A DNA stretch of 64,000 nt, taken from NCBI GenBank assembly GCA_947165895.1, contig CAMVCB010000006.1, positions 248,001 to 312,000 of the forward strand, in the 5' to 3' direction. The DNA comes from an uncultured Treponema sp. (GTDB lineage Bacteria; Spirochaetota; Spirochaetia; Treponematales; Treponemataceae). The position numbers and the translations under genes were made by a program. Below are positions 43,776-53,738 of this stretch, piece after piece. The number at the start of each line of letters is the position of its first letter. The stretch's first letter is position 1. The notes under the pieces were generated by a model. That model had not been told where the DNA came from and ran no database searches. It saw only the letters and a program-made list of their open reading frames with translations.

Positions 43776-45098
43776 CTACTGTAATTCATTAAAATTCTTC
43801 TTACGGTAAGCAATGCTCATAATCAGTCCGATGCTTGACATAGCCATCAAAAGCGAAGAGCCTCCGTAAGACAGGAAAAGCAGCGGAATACCTGTAATAG
43901 GCATCATTCCCATTACCATTCCGACGTTGATAAAAAAATGGAAAAGAAAAATTGCAAACAAACCTGATGCAATGTAGGTACCAAATGAATTTGCGCATGT
44001 TTTAATAAGATAAAGAATCTTTAATAAAATTATTGTATAAATTAAAAATATAAGGCAGCCGCCTAAAAATCCCAGTTCCTCAGAAATAATCGAAAAAATA
44101 AAGTCTGTACTTTGTTGTGGAAGAAAGCGGTAATGACTCTGGGTTCCGTGCAGGTAGCTCTGGCCAAAGATACCGCCCGCGCCTATTGCAACCTTTGACT
44201 GAATAATGTTCCATCCCGCGCCGCGAGGGTCTTTGTTAGGATTCATAAAGATAATCAGTCGTTTTATCTGATAATCCTTAAGGACTTTTCCTGCAGGAAT
44301 TGAAAATAAAAGTGACAGTGTAAATGCACTTAAGGTATATGCAAGATGTTTAAAGAACTTTGAGCCGCCAAAATATTTAAACAGAATATATGAAATCATT
44401 GTAATAAGAAAAACAGAAATTATAAGAACAGTACGAAGTTTTATGTTAGTAAGAATTGTGATTAATGCAAGCGGATTTGCCGCAATTTCAGCATTCCATA
44501 CAGGAAGAACGGTATTAAGGATTGTAAGGCTTCCGAACAGGAGAACATATCCAATGTATTTTACAGGAATTCCAGCCATAAAACACATTGTAAGATAGGT
44601 CGGAATATAAACACTGGCAGTTCCAAGGTCAGGCTGCAGCATGATAAGTCCGAACGGCAGCATCATAATCAATGTTGCGTAGATAAATCTTTTCAGCTGG
44701 GGCATATCCTGACTTTCATAAAGGAAGTTAGCAAGATAAAGCACATAAAAAAGCTTACCGAACTCGGAAGGCTGAATACCAATGTTTCCAAAACCAATCC
44801 AGCTGTAGGCTCCGTTTACATATTTTCCAAAAAGTCGTGTATAAATCAGAAGAATAATAAGAAAGGCATAGAGATAAATAGTCATAGACTGAAGTCGTCT
44901 GTAATCATACAAAGTGATTAAAACCATCAGTACAAGACCAATGCTGGCCCATACAATCTGTTTAATATGCTCATTAGTTACCGAAACTCCTTCTGAATTA
45001 ATAGAAGAAGAATATATAAAAAGAATTCCGATAGTTACAAGTGAAAGAACTGCCAGAATTAAAAAATAATCGAACTTTGCAAAAATTTTATTTTTCAT
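43776..45098 (-). CDS. rodA: Rod-shape peptidoglycan glycosyltransferase RodA
   Basis: SEDS-family polymerase that extends glycan strands from lipid II in the elongasome. 440 residues with about ten membrane helices. Visible family motifs are DYRRLQSM, GFGNIGIQPSEFGKLFYVLYLANFL, LLQPDLGTASVYIP with the catalytic-loop Asp, QSKVAIGAGGIFGQSYLHGTQSHYRFLPQQSTDFIFS and the final GIPLLFLSYGGSSLL. It is longer than E. coli RodA because of an extra segment between helices near residues 190-245. It follows mrdA by 39 bp and ends the mre cluster. Confidence 0.95.
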   Translation of the reverse strand: MKNKIFAKFDYFLILAVLSLVTIGILFIYSSSINSEGVSVTNEHIKQIVWASIGLVLMVLITLYDYRRLQSMTIYLYAFLIILLIYTRLFGKYVNGAYSWIGFGNIGIQPSEFGKLFYVLYLANFLYESQDMPQLKRFIYATLIMMLPFGLIMLQPDLGTASVYIPTYLTMCFMAGIPVKYIGYVLLFGSLTILNTVLPVWNAEIAANPLALITILTNIKLRTVLIISVFLITMISYILFKYFGGSKFFKHLAYTLSAFTLSLLFSIPAGKVLKDYQIKRLIIFMNPNKDPRGAGWNIIQSKVAIGAGGIFGQSYLHGTQSHYRFLPQQSTDFIFSIISEELGFLGGCLIFLIYTIILLKILYLIKTCANSFGTYIASGLFAIFLFHFFINVGMVMGMMPITGIPLLFLSYGGSSLLMAMSSIGLIMSIAYRKKNFNELQ

Positions 45099-45137
45099 TA
45101 CCCTATCCTATTTTACCTTACTGCCGGTCCTTCCCCT

Positions 45138-47012
45138 TTATTCGCGTCTGCCTACATTGTTTCTGTCAAGATACTGGAATCCAAGTTCTTTGATGGCTTC
45201 TGCGTATGTCTGGTGAGCAAAGATTCCCTGAATGATGATATTTGTACAGTAAGGAGCCCACCATTCCCATTTATTTACAGCTTCTACGATTGTCGCAACG
45301 CAGATTCTTTCCTCCGGCGGTGCATCGTAAGGAGCGTATGCAACAAGCCATGAATGCCACTGATTCATGTTTTTATACTGATCTACCTCGGCAGTACCAG
45401 TTTTACAGGCTATCTGAACGATTTTATTATGCATTGGATACTGTGGTGTACCGTCTGTAACCGTATAGCGCATCGCTTCCTGAACTTCCTGCCATACTTT
45501 TTTATCAATTGTTGATTCTGTCAGAATTTCAGGTTTAACTTCAGAAATTACGTCATTTGTTACTGAATCACGTACTTCCTTAAGAATATGAGGCTTGTAA
45601 ATTACACCAGCATTAGAAACCATGGCAACCATATTGGCAAGGTGAAGAGGGGTCGCTTCAAGATAGCCCTGACCAATTGAACAGGACATTGTATCTCCGC
45701 CAAGCCATTTTTCGTGGTAACGTTTTTCCTTCCATTCTGCAGTAGGTACAAGTCCGGTAACCTGGCTTGGAAGGTCTATCTGGGTGCTCTGACCCAGTCC
45801 GAATTCCTTTGCATAGGAAGAAATTTTTTCAATACCAAGGTAGTCACGGCCGATTACCCAATAGTAAACGTCACAGGACTGGGCAAAAGCATTTTTTAAA
45901 TCAAGCCATCCGTGACCCGGAGCGTGAATATGACAATGGAATATACGGCCGCCATAGTTTAAAAAACCGCGGCATTCAATTTTTTTTGCAGAAGGATAAA
46001 CATTTTCCTGAAGCATGGCCGCAGACATGATGATTTTGAATGTTGAAGCCGGTGGATATGAAAGCTGAACTGCACGGTTGATAAGAGGCTTTGTTGAATC
46101 CTTAATCAGCTTTGCATATTCTGTTCCCGCATCATCTGAGCTGAAGATGTTTGAATCATAGTATGGGTAAGAAACCATGGCAAGAATTTCACCTGTGGCA
46201 GGTTTTAAAACTACAGTTGCCCCTACTCGTTCGCCAAGAGCTTCTTCAGCAAGTTTTTGTATATCAGAATCGATTGTGAGTACAAGGTTATTTCCCATTT
46301 TCGGAGGCTCGACAATTGGAACGTCAGAAATAACGCGGCCCAATACGTCGATTGTGGACATTTCACGTCCGTTTTTACCCTGTAAAAGGGAATCATACTG
46401 CTTTTCGATACCGGTTTTTCCTACAATACTGTCTTTTGTATAGCCTTTATTGTAGAGAACGTTCATTTCATCCTGAGTAATACCGCCTACGTATCCTACA
46501 ATATGTGAAAGTGATTTTGTATGGAGGTAGTTTCTTACAGGTTTGGAAGCCCATGAAACACCAGGCAGATCTGTAATGTTTTCTGCAATATTTGAAATAA
46601 CAGAAAAGGAAACGTTTGATTTTACAAGAATAGACGAATATGAGCGTCTCAGTGACGGCGGAATACGTTTATCGATGTCTGCCTTTGCAATACCAAGGTA
46701 TTTTGCAAGGCGCATGGTAACTGTGTCATAAAGATTTGACGGAATATTTCCCGGTGTTACTTCGACCGCGAAGCTTTCCGTGTTGATTACCATTGGAAGG
46801 CTTGCATTGCGGTCAAAAATTTCACCGCGCTGAGCCGGAAGAACTGTAATAAGACTTGAAATTCGCTGGGACTGGGAACGGTAATGCTCTCCGTGTACAA
46901 TCTGCATGGAAAAAAGACGCAGAATATAGGCGGCAAAAACCAGGACTAGAATAATCAGAAGAAGAAAAACCCTGACATTTTTTGATACTGTATCCGAAGT
47001 TGTCTTATACAT
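45138..47012 (-). CDS. mrdA: Penicillin-binding protein 2 (elongation transpeptidase)
   Basis: 624 residues: N-terminal cytoplasmic tail, one membrane helix (about 13-33), a dimerisation/pedestal region, then the transpeptidase. The active-site motifs are YPPASTFKIIM (SxxK), SCDVYYW (SxD in place of SxN) and CKTGTAEV (KTG). IDVLGRVISDVP and GKTGIEKQYDSLLQGKNG are typical of PBP2. It cross-links peptidoglycan during rod elongation as the partner of RodA, which is encoded next. It overlaps mreD by 8 bp. The SxD variant is also seen in PBP2 of other bacteria. Confidence 0.95.
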   Translation of the reverse strand: MYKTTSDTVSKNVRVFLLLIILVLVFAAYILRLFSMQIVHGEHYRSQSQRISSLITVLPAQRGEIFDRNASLPMVINTESFAVEVTPGNIPSNLYDTVTMRLAKYLGIAKADIDKRIPPSLRRSYSSILVKSNVSFSVISNIAENITDLPGVSWASKPVRNYLHTKSLSHIVGYVGGITQDEMNVLYNKGYTKDSIVGKTGIEKQYDSLLQGKNGREMSTIDVLGRVISDVPIVEPPKMGNNLVLTIDSDIQKLAEEALGERVGATVVLKPATGEILAMVSYPYYDSNIFSSDDAGTEYAKLIKDSTKPLINRAVQLSYPPASTFKIIMSAAMLQENVYPSAKKIECRGFLNYGGRIFHCHIHAPGHGWLDLKNAFAQSCDVYYWVIGRDYLGIEKISSYAKEFGLGQSTQIDLPSQVTGLVPTAEWKEKRYHEKWLGGDTMSCSIGQGYLEATPLHLANMVAMVSNAGVIYKPHILKEVRDSVTNDVISEVKPEILTESTIDKKVWQEVQEAMRYTVTDGTPQYPMHNKIVQIACKTGTAEVDQYKNMNQWHSWLVAYAPYDAPPEERICVATIVEAVNKWEWWAPYCTNIIIQGIFAHQTYAEAIKELGFQYLDRNNVGRRE

Positions 47013-47529
47013 TATCTACCCTGTCTTGTGTTGTAGACACTTCAAGAGATCTGTTAAAGAAGCTCAAGAATTTGAACATAACCGGAGCGAGGAGAATGTT
47101 TGCAATCAGTTCAAAAAGAAACTGATTTGAAATTAAGCCCGGGTGATAAAGATTTACGTTTGGAAATAATAATTTTAAAAGGGAAATCAAAATCGATTTT
47201 ATGATTGTTGCTGAGCCGATTGTTGCCATAGGAATAATGATTCCTTTTAGTATCAATGTCTCCGTAAAAAATCCATAAATATAACCTATTATAGTTCTGA
47301 GCAGGCAGTTAAATCCGAATGGTATTCCCGTAATAAAATCAAGAAGAAGGCCTGAAATAAAACCTGTTGTCTGACCGACTCCCCTGCCGTTTAAAAGCGC
47401 AAAATAAACAGTACAGATGAGGACTAAATCCGGCATGGCATATAAAAAAGAAATATTTGCCAGAACGGAAGCTTCTGTAAGGACTGCGCAAAAAAGGATA
47501 AATGAGCTGATTAAAATTGATTTTGTCAT
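47005..47529 (-). CDS. mreD: Rod shape-determining membrane protein MreD
   Basis: 174 residues, almost entirely hydrophobic, with five to six membrane helices and the MreD pattern MPDLVLICTVYFALLNGRGVGQTTGFISGLLLDFI. It is placed exactly between mreC and mrdA. MreD links MreB filaments to MreC and the synthases in the inner membrane. MreD sequences are poorly conserved, so synteny carries much of the assignment. Confidence 0.88.
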   Translation of the reverse strand: MTKSILISSFILFCAVLTEASVLANISFLYAMPDLVLICTVYFALLNGRGVGQTTGFISGLLLDFITGIPFGFNCLLRTIIGYIYGFFTETLILKGIIIPMATIGSATIIKSILISLLKLLFPNVNLYHPGLISNQFLFELIANILLAPVMFKFLSFFNRSLEVSTTQDRVDNV

Positions 47530-47541
47530 TTTTAAACTCCC

Positions 47542-48411
47542 CTATTCAGTCCTGTTTTTTGTATTCAATTCTTTTGGATTTACAACGATTACGTTTTCAA
47601 GCCTTGAAAAATCAATAATCGGCGTAACTTCAATATTAAGCGATGAGTTATAATCAAGGACGGTGATTTTTGAAATCGTTCCAATCTGAATGTCACGCAT
47701 ATAATTGTCATTTTCGCCGGATGTAACGATGATATCACCAAAACTTAAATCCGGCGCTACCCTTTTCCGGATGTAACGCATCTGAAGCGGAGATTCCGGA
47801 TTTCCAAGTCCGCTTACAAGCCCCAGGTCTCGGGTATTCTGAATACGGGCCGAAACGTTGTTGTTGATATTGTAAACAGGCATTACCTGGCTTGTAAACA
47901 CACCGACCTGCACGATTTTTCCTACCAGTCCCCTGTTTCCGTTCTGGAAGGCAAGAACCGGCATATTTTTTTTGATTCCGTTAATGCTTCCCTTATCGAT
48001 TGTAAGATAAGCATAAGTGTCATCAAGGTCGCGGGAAATAATCTGAGAGGCGATATTTTTTTCTTCTGTACCGTTTGAAAATTCCAGAAGCTCCCTAAGT
48101 CTTTCATTTTCCTTACGGATATCTGCGTTGGAACGCTGAAGCTGTTCGTAATTTTCAAGCTTGCTTACAAGTTCATTATAGTCTTTTTTGAGTTTACGAA
48201 GCTCCGCAACAGAGTTTACTGTATCTTTTACACCGTCAATAACGACAAAGACACATTTTTCTGCCGAAGAAAAAACTGTAAAACCAATTTTCTTAAAATT
48301 CAGTACAAAACTTCCGCTGCTGAAAGTCAGCATTACGGAAGAAATTACTATAAAAAAGAGGAAGACTATTTCTGCAAGAGTAAATCTGAAGCCTCTGTTG
48401 TTCTTAGCCAT
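47542..48411 (-). CDS. mreC: Rod shape-determining protein MreC
   Basis: 289 residues: one membrane helix (about 12-32), a periplasmic coiled coil (about 65-100, KLENYEQLQRSNADIRKENE) and the tandem beta-barrel domain with YAYLTIDKGSINGIKKNMPVL and SFGDIIVTSGENDNYMRDIQIG. It assembles PBP2 and RodA on the periplasmic side. Only 4 bases separate it from mreB. Confidence 0.95.
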   Translation of the reverse strand: MAKNNRGFRFTLAEIVFLFFIVISSVMLTFSSGSFVLNFKKIGFTVFSSAEKCVFVVIDGVKDTVNSVAELRKLKKDYNELVSKLENYEQLQRSNADIRKENERLRELLEFSNGTEEKNIASQIISRDLDDTYAYLTIDKGSINGIKKNMPVLAFQNGNRGLVGKIVQVGVFTSQVMPVYNINNNVSARIQNTRDLGLVSGLGNPESPLQMRYIRKRVAPDLSFGDIIVTSGENDNYMRDIQIGTISKITVLDYNSSLNIEVTPIIDFSRLENVIVVNPKELNTKNRTE

Positions 48412-48415
48412 GGCT

Positions 48416-49453
48416 CTATTCGTTCAGACTGTCGTAAATTGAGCGTTCGGAAGACATATCCTTGAACATTTCAAAGGCTTTTCCGGCACCAAGGGCAACA
48501 CATTTAAGAGGTTCTTCAACAAGAATTACAGGAACACCTGTTTCCTTAGAAATAAGGCGTGGAAGTTCACGCAGCATAGAACCACCGCCAGTCATTACGA
48601 TACCGCGTTCAATGATATCAGATGCAAGGGCTGGAGGAGTTTCACTGAGAACTGTTTTAATTTCTTCAACGATTTTGCTTACAGGTTCCTTCAAAGCCTC
48701 ACGTACTTCAACGCTGTCGATTTCAAGGCGGCGTGGAAGACCTGTAACGGCATCAGTTCCCTTAAGCTCCATCTTTTCAATTGTTTTTTCTGGGGCAGCA
48801 TTACCAATCTGAACCTTAAGGCGTTCTGCGGCTGTCTGTCCAATAATAAGGTTGTGAACATTTTTAACGTGTTTTACAATGGCTTCATCAAACTTATCTC
48901 CACCAATGCGGATAGAATGTGTAACAACCATACCACCAAGAGAAATTACAGAAACCTCTGAAGTACCACCACCAATATCACAAATCATATGACCTGCCGG
49001 CTCAAAAATAGGGATTTCTGCACCGATTGCAGCAGCAAGTGATTCTGCAATAACTTCAACTTCCTTGGCACCGGCTTTTACGGCAGCTTCAATTACAGCA
49101 CGGCGTTCAACATCTGTAATGCAGGAAGGAATACCAATCTTCATTCTTACTGATTTGAAAATCTGATGACGAGGAATGATTTTTGAGATGAAGTATTTAA
49201 TCATCTTTTCGGTACTGTCGATATCGGCAATTACACCGTCGGCCAGAGGGCGGATGGCAATAATGTTTCCCGGTGTCTTATCAAGCATGCGTTTTGCTTC
49301 CGAACCTACGGCAACAATCTTTTTTGTACCACGTTCAACAGCGATTACGGAAGGCTCATCAATTACAATGCCCTTATCGCGAACGTAAATCAAAGTGTTA
49401 CAGGTTCCTAAGTCAATACCAATATCTGTAGAAAAGTGATCTAAAAAACTCAT
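48416..49453 (-). CDS. mreB: Actin-like cell-shape protein MreB
   Basis: 345 residues forming membrane-bound filaments that orient cell-wall synthesis. The nucleotide-binding signatures are present: [13 protein letters not shown] (phosphate 1), [19 protein letters not shown] (phosphate 2) and [15 protein letters not shown] (adenosine). [18 protein letters not shown] and [12 protein letters not shown] are MreB-typical. A ribosome-binding site GGGAGGAAC precedes the ATG. A minus-strand TATAAT at 49478-49473 might add an internal promoter, but its -35 is weak. Confidence 0.97.
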   Translation of the reverse strand: MSFLDHFSTDIGIDLGTCNTLIYVRDKGIVIDEPSVIAVERGTKKIVAVGSEAKRMLDKTPGNIIAIRPLADGVIADIDSTEKMIKYFISKIIPRHQIFKSVRMKIGIPSCITDVERRAVIEAAVKAGAKEVEVIAESLAAAIGAEIPIFEPAGHMICDIGGGTSEVSVISLGGMVVTHSIRIGGDKFDEAIVKHVKNVHNLIIGQTAAERLKVQIGNAAPEKTIEKMELKGTDAVTGLPRRLEIDSVEVREALKEPVSKIVEEIKTVLSETPPALASDIIERGIVMTGGGSMLRELPRLISKETGVPVILVEEPLKCVALGAGKAFEMFKDMSSERSIYDSLNE

Positions 49454-49498
49454 TAAGTTCCTCCCACGTTTTATTATAAACCGTATTTTTTATCTATT

Positions 49499-50449
49499 TT
49501 AATTTTCGGACATTTTTTGTAAAGCAGCAGCATGATTGCCCTGAAGTTTAAGAGTCTTCCTCCATTCAGACCTGGCCTTAACAATATTGCCCTCTTTCTC
49601 ATATATTACACCAATTCCGTAATGTGCGTCAGCGGAATTCGGGTATTTTTCCAAAACATTATCAAATTCTTTTTTAGCGTCTTCGTATTTTTCTTCTTCA
49701 ATAAGAATCTGAGCTAAAAGAGTTCTTCCTTTTATAATAATTTCATCGTTTTTACTGTCATTGATTACACGGAAAAGATACTGCTTTGCAGCGTTGATTT
49801 CCTTTGTTTTGTAATACTGCTCCGCAATTGAAAGAAGAAGTGTATCTGATTCGCGGATTAAAAGTGCCTCTGTAAATGCCTGGATGCTTTCCATTGTCAT
49901 TCCAAGCGCTGCATAGCTGAGCCCAAGATATTCAGGGATATCATCTGCCTTATATCCGTTTTCTCTTGCGAGAAGAAGATATTTTACAGCCAGGTCTGAA
50001 TAATAGTGATTTGAAAGTGAATTTTTATAAAAATAAGCCTTTCCCAGCATATAGTAAAGCTGAGGCTGAACTGATTTTTTTGAATTATGAAGCGCGATTC
50101 TAAGACCATTTATACATTCATCAAGATATTCCTGTGCCTTCTGATTTTCGAGCTGTCCCTGAGAAAGAAAAAAACATGCGTAACTATTGTAAATCAGGGC
50201 TGTGTTATTGAAGGGTTTTTCCTGAATAAACTGACGGGAAATATCATAAACCTTTTCGTAATTGTAGTTGTCGTTCCAGGCTCTTTTGATATTTTTAATG
50301 CTGATAAGATTTTTTTTGTTTTCAGAAATAATATATGCAGTGATTAAAATTACAAGTGATACAGATAACATCATTGCCAGAATTCTTGTGATTCTGATTA
50401 CTTTTGTGTTCCTAATCTTGTAAAGATTTTTATTATCTGTAGTCATCAT
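49499..50449 (-). CDS. Membrane-anchored TPR protein upstream of mreB
   Basis: 316 residues: a short cytoplasmic N-terminus, one membrane helix (about 22-44), then five or six tetratricopeptide-like hairpins (YLGLSYAALGMTMESIQAF; AHYGIGVIYEKEGNIVKARSEW). The TPR part is predicted to lie in the periplasm and serve as a protein-interaction platform. It lies between rnpB and mreB, so a role with the elongation machinery is plausible but unproven. Confidence 0.72.
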   Translation of the reverse strand: MMTTDNKNLYKIRNTKVIRITRILAMMLSVSLVILITAYIISENKKNLISIKNIKRAWNDNYNYEKVYDISRQFIQEKPFNNTALIYNSYACFFLSQGQLENQKAQEYLDECINGLRIALHNSKKSVQPQLYYMLGKAYFYKNSLSNHYYSDLAVKYLLLARENGYKADDIPEYLGLSYAALGMTMESIQAFTEALLIRESDTLLLSIAEQYYKTKEINAAKQYLFRVINDSKNDEIIIKGRTLLAQILIEEEKYEDAKKEFDNVLEKYPNSADAHYGIGVIYEKEGNIVKARSEWRKTLKLQGNHAAALQKMSEN

Positions 50450-50465
50450 TTTTTAATAAAAAAAA

Positions 50466-50872
50466 GATAGGACAATAAGCCGGGTTCTGTCTTATAAAGT
50501 ATGATAAATCAGACTTTATATATAACCATCTATCCGTGACCTTTGTTGCCAGAGGCCTATAGCGATTTACCCGCAGTATAAGGCTCGGAAAAACCATACT
50601 GCTGCTTAATCTTGCTCCAAATGAGGTTTACAAGCCGCAAGTGTTACCACTTACGCGGTGGTCTCTTACACCGCCTTTTCACCCTTACCCGTCTTGCGGC
50701 GGGCGGTACGATTTCTGTTGCACTGTCTGTCGAAAAGCGGGGCTATGCAGAAAAACTGCAGCTGCCTGTTTTCGCCCGGTTATTACCCGGCATTTTTTCC
50801 GAAGGAGCCCGGACTTTTTCCTCATCATCTGCCTCTATCATCAGAAGCAGACAAAGCGGTTATATCCTATCT
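50466..50872 (-). ncRNA. rnpB: RNase P RNA (bacterial type A-like)
   Basis: The minus-strand RNA of about 407 nt contains the universal core: GAGGAAAAAGTCCGGGCTCC near the 5' end (with one extra A pair relative to the usual GAGGAAAGTCC) and ACAGAACCCGGCTTA near the 3' end, plus GGTAAGGGTGAAAAGGCGG-type and GCAAGATTAAGC-type middle elements. The ends pair as P1 (GATAGGA with TCCTATC) and a T-run follows. It is the catalytic RNA that removes tRNA 5' leaders. Several track ORFs (50612-51078) are shadows of it. It begins 12 bases after the stop of the zinc-ribbon gene and ends 16 bases before the TPR gene start. Confidence 0.95.
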
Positions 50873-50884
50873 GTTATCCACTAA

Positions 50885-51814
50885 TTATTCTGAATCAGAA
50901 GGATCCTCGTCAGAATCTTCCTCATCATCCATTTCATCATCAAGAAGTTCATCATCGTCATCCGACAAATCTGCTTCGTCGTCGTACATTCCTGAATCTT
51001 CCTGATTTTCGTTATCCATCTCCTCGTCTTCATCCTCAAATTCATCGTCAAGATCAGCGAGGCTTCCGGCTGTGTTGATGTCAAAGTAGTTCTCTGCTTC
51101 ATCTTCTGCAACCTCTTCGTAGTAAAGAATACGGCTGCAGTATGGACAGAAGTTGATGTTATCACCTTCACGAACAATGTTTGCAAACTGTGGTGGAAGT
51201 GTCATGTGACATCCTGTGCAGACACCATTTCTTACAGATACAATACCGTTTGTATTTCTCTGAATAATACGCTGGAATTTGAAAAGAATTTCCTGATCAA
51301 TATTAGGAGCGATTTTATCTTCTTCTGCTTTAAGCTGTGCAATTTCATTATTGTATTCGCTGAGCTGATTGTTCAAAGAATCACGGCTTGAGTTCAAATC
51401 TGCTTCCTGTGAAGAAATCATTGATTCGTAATTCTTGAGAGTTTCATTCAATTCAGAAAGACGCTTTTCTTCTTTCTGCAAATCTTTACGAACTTCGTTT
51501 TCCTTGTCTGTAGCTTCTGCAATCTGCTTTTCCAGAGCTTCGTATTCGCGGTGAGTTGTGATGTTATCCATTCCCTTTTCACCAGCTTCACGAGATTTTA
51601 CAGCTTCATCAAGTTCTACTTTAAGAGTTCCGACTTTAGCCTTGAGCTCATCGTACTCAGCATTCTTTGCGATATATTCCTTCTTAAGACGAGCCAAAAG
51701 TTCATCCTGAGAAGAAAGCTGTTTTGGAGCTTCCTGAACCTTTTTCTCTAAGTCATATTTTTTTACAAGAATACTCTGTAATTCTTTAAGGTTATCAAAA
51801 ACTTCTGTTACCAT
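50885..51814 (-). CDS. Coiled-coil C4 zinc-ribbon protein (DUF164-like) with hyperacidic tail
   Basis: 309 residues. A long antiparallel coiled coil (about 10-185) precedes a C4 zinc ribbon, GVCTGCHMTLPPQ to NFCPYCSRILYY. This is the layout of DUF164/CT398-like proteins, which are often found near rpoD or RNA genes and may bind nucleic acid or sigma factors. The last 75 residues are exceptional: mostly Asp and Glu with a few Met and Ser and no basic residues, ending DEDPSDSE. The tail could mimic nucleic acid (inference). It lies between rpoD and rnpB in the same direction. Confidence 0.78.
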   Translation of the reverse strand: MVTEVFDNLKELQSILVKKYDLEKKVQEAPKQLSSQDELLARLKKEYIAKNAEYDELKAKVGTLKVELDEAVKSREAGEKGMDNITTHREYEALEKQIAEATDKENEVRKDLQKEEKRLSELNETLKNYESMISSQEADLNSSRDSLNNQLSEYNNEIAQLKAEEDKIAPNIDQEILFKFQRIIQRNTNGIVSVRNGVCTGCHMTLPPQFANIVREGDNINFCPYCSRILYYEEVAEDEAENYFDINTAGSLADLDDEFEDEDEEMDNENQEDSGMYDDEADLSDDDDELLDDEMDDEEDSDEDPSDSE

Positions 51815-51889
51815 GTAAGGTTCCCCTCATGTTAAAATATCTAGTTATAATATAATAAATTGTCCTTTTAGTCTATAAGACAGGCGGCA

Positions 51890-53725
51890 CTAGGTCTCAA
51901 TATAGTCACGAAGTCCGTTTGCACGGCGCGGGTGACGGAGACGTCGCAGGGCCTTTGCTTCAATCTGACGGATACGCTCTCGGGTTACGTCAAAGTAAAG
52001 TCCAACCTCTTCCAGGGTAAGAGAATAGCCGTCTTCAAGACCAAAGCGCATTTTAAGAACTTCCTGTTCACGAGGAGGAAGTGTGTTCAAAACTGTTCGC
52101 AGCTGCTCCTGAAGTAATGTAAATGCTGTCTGTGTAGCCGGATTTTCCACTTCCTTGTCTTCGATGAAGTCTCCGAGAATTGAATCTTCTTCCTCACCGA
52201 TTGGTGTTTCAAGAGAAATCGGTTCGCGGGCTACGTTCTTAACCTGCTTAACGCGGGTTACCGGCCAGCCAAGCTGCTGTGCAATTTCTTCATCAGTTGG
52301 TTCACGGCCAAGCTTCTGCATGAGCTGGCGGCTTTCGCGTACAACTTTGTTAATCTGTTCAATCATATGAACAGGAACGCGGATTGTACGGGCCTGGTCA
52401 GAAATTGAACGTGTGATAGCCTGACGGATCCACCAGGTTGCGTATGTTGAAAATTTAAATCCCTTGCGGTATTCGAACTTTTCTACAGCCTTGATAAGAC
52501 CGATGTTTCCTTCCTGAACAAGGTCAAAGAAGTGAAGACCGCGGTTTGTATATTTTTTTGCAATAGAAACTACAAGACGGAGGTTTGCATTAATAAGGCG
52601 GTTTTTAGCCCTTTCCATCATAATGCGGCCCTTTTCAATGTCCTGAGCCATTTTAAGAATGTCTTCTACATTGTTTTCAAATTCGTATTCAAGACGGTGC
52701 AGCTTACGGTCAATTTTCTGAATCTGTGTGTAAATTTCACGGATTTCATCAGCACTCATGTTAAGCTCGTTTTCAAGAATTACAGCCTGAGAACGGATAG
52801 AGATTTTTCGTCCAAGGTTACGAAGCTCAGAAGTGTTTGTAATCCTAAGCTCCTTCATCTTCTTTTCCTGCTTCTGATGATATTCTTCAATCTTGATGAT
52901 TGCATCACGGTATTTCTGTGTGAATTTATCAAGCTCTTCTGTCTGAATGTCTACCTTCTGAAGTTCAGGGAGAATTTTTTCGCGAAGCTCAATGAGCTGA
53001 GGATTCTGGAAGATTACGCTTGACTGCTCTGCCTCAAAAAGCTGCTTTTTAATGTTCATGTACTGCTTGATTTCAGGAAGAACAGGTTTAATGTGCTCTC
53101 CGTAGAAGCTCTTGAGACGGCGTTTATCTGCCATTTCTTCGTTGATTTCTTTTCTTGTTTTTCCAGGTTCGTGAATATCAATTCTTGTAAAGGCTTTCTG
53201 GGCAATTGTAAAGAATTCAGGAATCATAATGCCGGAATTTTTGATAACATCCTTAATGATGTTGTTTCCGTCTTCCATTGCCTTTGAAAGTTCAATTTCC
53301 TGTTCTGCTGTAAGAAGATTTTCGCGGCCGATTTCCCTTAAATAAAGTCTGATCGGATCATCTACGTTAGCTTCTTTATCGCTGTTTACTAATTTTGATT
53401 TAGCGGCAGCTTTTTCTGCTTTTTCAAGTTCGGCAACAGAATCGTCCTGAGGAGCATCGTCATCATCATTTTCGAGCATGAGCGAATCTTCATCATCTTC
53501 TGATGCGTCTTCTACATCTTCAGCTCCAGGTTCATCAACTCCAATGATGCCGGTTTCTACAGGTTCCCTGTTTATTTCCTTAAGTTCTTTAAGGACAGGC
53601 TCCATCAGTTCGTCCTGATTTACAAAATCCTGTCCAAGTCGTTCGATGATGTCATCCCAGGTAATAAAAGGTTTTGTTTTAGCAAACTCAAGAAGTTTTT
53701 CAATAGCAGAATCGATTGTTTCCAT
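51890..53725 (-). CDS. rpoD: Primary sigma factor RpoD (sigma-70)
   Basis: 611 residues. Region 1.1 at the N-terminus, an acidic stretch (about 75-105), region 1.2 ([22 protein letters not shown]), a non-conserved insert of about 200 residues with coiled-coil character, then region 2 ([42 protein letters not shown]) with the -10 recognition helix ([16 protein letters not shown]). Region 4.2 HTH is [20 protein letters not shown]. It directs RNA polymerase to housekeeping promoters. It follows dnaG by 13 bp, a classical macromolecular-synthesis pairing. Confidence 0.97.
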   Translation of the reverse strand: METIDSAIEKLLEFAKTKPFITWDDIIERLGQDFVNQDELMEPVLKELKEINREPVETGIIGVDEPGAEDVEDASEDDEDSLMLENDDDDAPQDDSVAELEKAEKAAAKSKLVNSDKEANVDDPIRLYLREIGRENLLTAEQEIELSKAMEDGNNIIKDVIKNSGIMIPEFFTIAQKAFTRIDIHEPGKTRKEINEEMADKRRLKSFYGEHIKPVLPEIKQYMNIKKQLFEAEQSSVIFQNPQLIELREKILPELQKVDIQTEELDKFTQKYRDAIIKIEEYHQKQEKKMKELRITNTSELRNLGRKISIRSQAVILENELNMSADEIREIYTQIQKIDRKLHRLEYEFENNVEDILKMAQDIEKGRIMMERAKNRLINANLRLVVSIAKKYTNRGLHFFDLVQEGNIGLIKAVEKFEYRKGFKFSTYATWWIRQAITRSISDQARTIRVPVHMIEQINKVVRESRQLMQKLGREPTDEEIAQQLGWPVTRVKQVKNVAREPISLETPIGEEEDSILGDFIEDKEVENPATQTAFTLLQEQLRTVLNTLPPREQEVLKMRFGLEDGYSLTLEEVGLYFDVTRERIRQIEAKALRRLRHPRRANGLRDYIET

Positions 53726-53738
53726 CTATGGTTTCACC

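Noticed and set aside
50612-51078. Three plus-strand ORFs of 90-145 codons
   Set aside because: They lie over the RNase P RNA gene and the acidic zinc-ribbon tail on the opposite strand and have no protein features.
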